Assembly (NCBI GenBank): GCA_050260935.1
Contig: JBLNCU010000163.1
Location: 1 to 8,041, forward strand
Direction of reading: 5' to 3'
Source: UBA8346 sp050260935
Lineage (GTDB): Bacteria > Bacillota > UBA4882 > UBA8346
DNA length: 8,041 nt
In this document: positions 6,571 to 8,041 of the stretch, one piece after another
Numbering within the stretch: the first letter of the stretch is position 1
Layout: each line of letters begins with the position of its first letter
The notes under the pieces: model-generated
The model's input: the letters and a program-made list of their open reading frames with translations, nothing else
The model's database searches: none
Told to the model about the DNA's origin: nothing
Translations under genes and position numbers: made by a program

Positions 6571-7611
6571 TCAGGTCCAATCCAAAATAACCTTTCCCGA
6601 ATTTCCCGAAGCCATGATCTCAAATCCTTTTTGATAATCGGTATATTTGAAACGGTGGGTGATAACCGGGGTGATATCCAACCCGGACTGCAGCATAACC
6701 GTCATTTTATACCAGGTTTCATACATTTCCCGTCCGTAAATTCCTTTAATAGTCAGGCCGTTAAAGACCACTTTATCCCAGTCAATCAAGGTTCCGGGTT
6801 TTTGTAGGCCCAACAAGGCAATCTTTCCGCCATGACACATTACATCGACCATATTATTGAAAGCGCTTGGGTTCCCCGACATTTCCAAACCCACATCAAA
6901 GCCTTCTTTCATGCCAAGCCGCTTCATGACATCCTCAATCGTCCCCTCATTAATATTCAAGGCTACGGTAGCCCCCATTTTCCTGGCTAACTCCAGCCGG
7001 TACGGATTGACATCGGTTATTACCACATGTCTGGCCCCCGCATGTCTAACCACGGCCGTAGCCATAATTCCAATCGGTCCAGCCCCGGTAATTAAAACAT
7101 CCTCACCCAGCACATCAAATGCTAGTGCCGTATGCACGGCATTGCCGAACGGGTCAAAGCAGCTAAACAGTTCCATTGGTATTGAAGGGTCGCAATGCCA
7201 TACATTAGTAACCGGAATTACTAAATACTCCGCAAACGCTCCCGGGCGGTTAACGCCGACTCCACTGGTTTTAGCGCATAAATGACGCCGGCCGGCCAGA
7301 CAATTCCGGCAAACTCCGCAAACGATATGTCCCTCTCCCGAGACCATATCGCCAATTTTAAAATCATGAACATTACTGCCCATTGCTTCTATTTTCCCTA
7401 CGAATTCATGGCCGATTATCATGGGAGCCGGAATCGTCTTCCGGGCCCATTCATTCCAATGATAAATATGAATATCCGTACCACAAATGGACGTCTTATG
7501 AATTTTGATCAAAACATCGTTAATTCCATATTCCGGAACTGGAACTTCATCCAGCCATACCCCCGGTTCCTTGTATTTTTTGACCAATGCTTTCATTGTC
7601 CGGCTTTCCAT
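6571..7611 (-). CDS. tdh: L-threonine 3-dehydrogenase
   Basis: This zinc-dependent, NAD-linked medium-chain dehydrogenase oxidises L-threonine to 2-amino-3-ketobutyrate, the substrate of the adjacent kbl product. There are three in-frame ATGs: 7623, 7611 and 7596. I chose 7611 because GGGAG sits 5 nt before it. 7596 gives exactly 341 residues, the E. coli length, and is where homology begins (MKALVKKYKEPGVW), so it remains a fair alternative. In numbering from 7596, the catalytic zinc ligands are C38, H63 and E64 (TSICGTDIHIYHWNEW; IGHEFVG), the structural zinc ligands are C93, C96, C99 and C107, and the NAD-binding GAGPIG is at 171-176 with D195 as the ribose-binding acid. These positions coincide with those of E. 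coli Tdh, separating it from the sorbitol and butanediol dehydrogenase relatives. First gene of the presumed operon, downstream of an rRNA operon terminator. Confidence 0.96.
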   Translation of the reverse strand: MESRTMKALVKKYKEPGVWLDEVPVPEYGINDVLIKIHKTSICGTDIHIYHWNEWARKTIPAPMIIGHEFVGKIEAMGSNVHDFKIGDMVSGEGHIVCGVCRNCLAGRRHLCAKTSGVGVNRPGAFAEYLVIPVTNVWHCDPSIPMELFSCFDPFGNAVHTALAFDVLGEDVLITGAGPIGIMATAVVRHAGARHVVITDVNPYRLELARKMGATVALNINEGTIEDVMKRLGMKEGFDVGLEMSGNPSAFNNMVDVMCHGGKIALLGLQKPGTLIDWDKVVFNGLTIKGIYGREMYETWYKMTVMLQSGLDITPVITHRFKYTDYQKGFEIMASGNSGKVILDWT

Positions 7612-7898
7612 CCAATCTCCCATCCTTCGTTTTGGCGCATTAAATATGAGGGTTTTTGCCAGTATTCCATTTTACCCGAACGTTTTATCGTATTTTGTTG
7701 CATATTAAATATATTAAACAAAATGTTCAATATACCTACTTCCTAAGAAAATTTCCATACCTGATTCCTCTAAACCCCATTCCAAGTTTAATTTGCATGA
7801 ATCTTTTATATTTCTATTTGCCGTTAAAATTGAACTTAACCCCGTATTACACCATATAGCTATTAAAAGCTAACGGAGAAGGCAAGCTCCATAATACA
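7612..7898. other. Spacer between rRNA operon terminator and tdh
   Basis: About 287 nt separate the rRNA terminator from the chosen tdh start. It holds the candidate promoter and inverted repeat near 7692-7730 and the tdh ribosome binding site. The part from 7731 to 7898 shows no ORF with a ribosome binding site, no tRNA fold that I can make, and no repeat of note. Confidence 0.55.
7692..7730 (-). promoter_or_regulatory. Candidate tdh promoter with overlapping operator-like inverted repeat
   Basis: On the minus strand TTGAAC (7725-7730) and TAATAT (7702-7707) are separated by exactly 17 nt, each matching 4 of 6 bases of the sigma-A consensus, about 90 nt before the tdh start. The 8-bp arms ATTTTGTT (7692-7699) and AACAAAAT (7717-7724) lie on either side of the -10, and one arm abuts the -35. 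That placement would suit a repressor site. The region is AT-rich, so chance matches are possible. No regulator gene for it is visible in the window. Confidence 0.4.
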
Positions 7899-7934
7899 AA
7901 AAAGAAGAGCTTGTGTACACAAGTTCTTCTTTTT
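7899..7934 (-). terminator. Intrinsic terminator of the rRNA operon
   Basis: Eighteen bases at 7899-7916 pair with 7917-7934 around the centre of the perfect palindrome CTTGTGTACACAAG, with a single G-U pair in the stem. In the minus-strand transcript the stem is followed by a run of U (complement of 7898-7903) and starts 10 nt after the 5S 3' end. This is a strong rho-independent terminator. The plus-strand side also has five T at 7930-7934, so it could work in both directions, but nothing is transcribed toward it on the plus strand here. Confidence 0.9.
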
Positions 7935-7944
7935 AAAAATTACT

Positions 7945-8041
7945 CCTGGCAACGACTTACTCTCCCAGCCGGTTTCCCGACAAGTACCATCAGCGCTGAG
8001 GGGCTTAACTGCCGTGTTCGGGATGGGAACGGGTGGTTCCC
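7945..8041 (-). rRNA. rrf: 5S ribosomal RNA, 3' part (5' end outside window)
   Basis: The minus strand carries the conserved 5S core, including CCCATCCCGAACACGG, GTTAAGCCCCTCAGCGC, GATGGTACTTG and GGGAGAGTAAGTCGTTGCCAG, in the right order and spacing. About 97 nt are present; roughly 20 nt at the 5' end are missing beyond the right edge. The 3' end is set at about 7945 because CCAGG there should pair with the missing 5' strand of helix I; a shift of one or two bases is possible. It is followed at once by an intrinsic terminator, so it is the last gene of an rRNA operon. Confidence 0.96.

Noticed and set aside
6857..7746. Plus-strand ORFs of 142 and 154 codons opposite tdh
   Set aside because: Antisense to a gene with all catalytic residues intact; no ribosome binding site or family resemblance.
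1..8041. A novel defence, mobile or biosynthetic system
   Set aside because: All genes fall into familiar families with intact key residues; no transposase, integrase, CRISPR repeats, toxin-antitoxin pair or unknown large ORF is present.

Overview
The window reads like an ordinary chromosomal segment of a Bacillota-type (Firmicutes) bacterium of moderate GC. This is inferred from strong GGAGG-type ribosome binding sites, a T-run intrinsic terminator after 5S rRNA, a CUT1 sugar ABC transporter with no linked ATPase gene, and a DesK/NarL-style two-component pair. The genus cannot be fixed from sequence alone. Every supported gene lies on the minus strand, so transcription runs from high to low coordinates and the genes are best read from position 8041 downward.

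Layout in transcription order. (1) The 3' part of a 5S rRNA (7945-8041) enters from the right edge, followed by a strong intrinsic terminator (7899-7934) that closes an rRNA operon. (2) A spacer holds a candidate sigma-A-type promoter whose -10 is framed by an 8-bp inverted repeat. (3) tdh (threonine 3-dehydrogenase) and kbl (2-amino-3-ketobutyrate CoA ligase) follow; together they convert threonine to glycine plus acetyl-CoA. (4) A six-helix sensor histidine kinase starts 40 nt after kbl, and a NarL/LuxR-type response regulator overlaps its end by 32 nt. The short gaps suggest that all four genes can be co-transcribed. (5) A 374-nt spacer contains a palindromic TGACT/AGTCA cluster, several stem-loops (one a terminator-like hairpin with U-runs in both directions), a 12-bp palindrome and a possible 12-codon leader ORF. 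(6) A sugar ABC transporter follows: an extracellular solute-binding protein, a 341-nt spacer with a perfect 16-bp inverted repeat, a MalF-like permease, and a MalG-like permease that runs off the left edge.

How the genes may work together: tdh-kbl is a complete, well-understood pathway. The kinase/regulator pair is placed to control the transporter operon that follows it, and the palindromic site directly after the regulator gene is the best candidate binding site. This link is inferred from gene order only. I see no mobile element, CRISPR array, tRNA or obviously novel system. The oddities worth checking are a solute-binding protein whose lipobox-like motif has tyrosine where cysteine would be, the operator-like repeats, the long structured leader, and the spacer inside the transporter operon.
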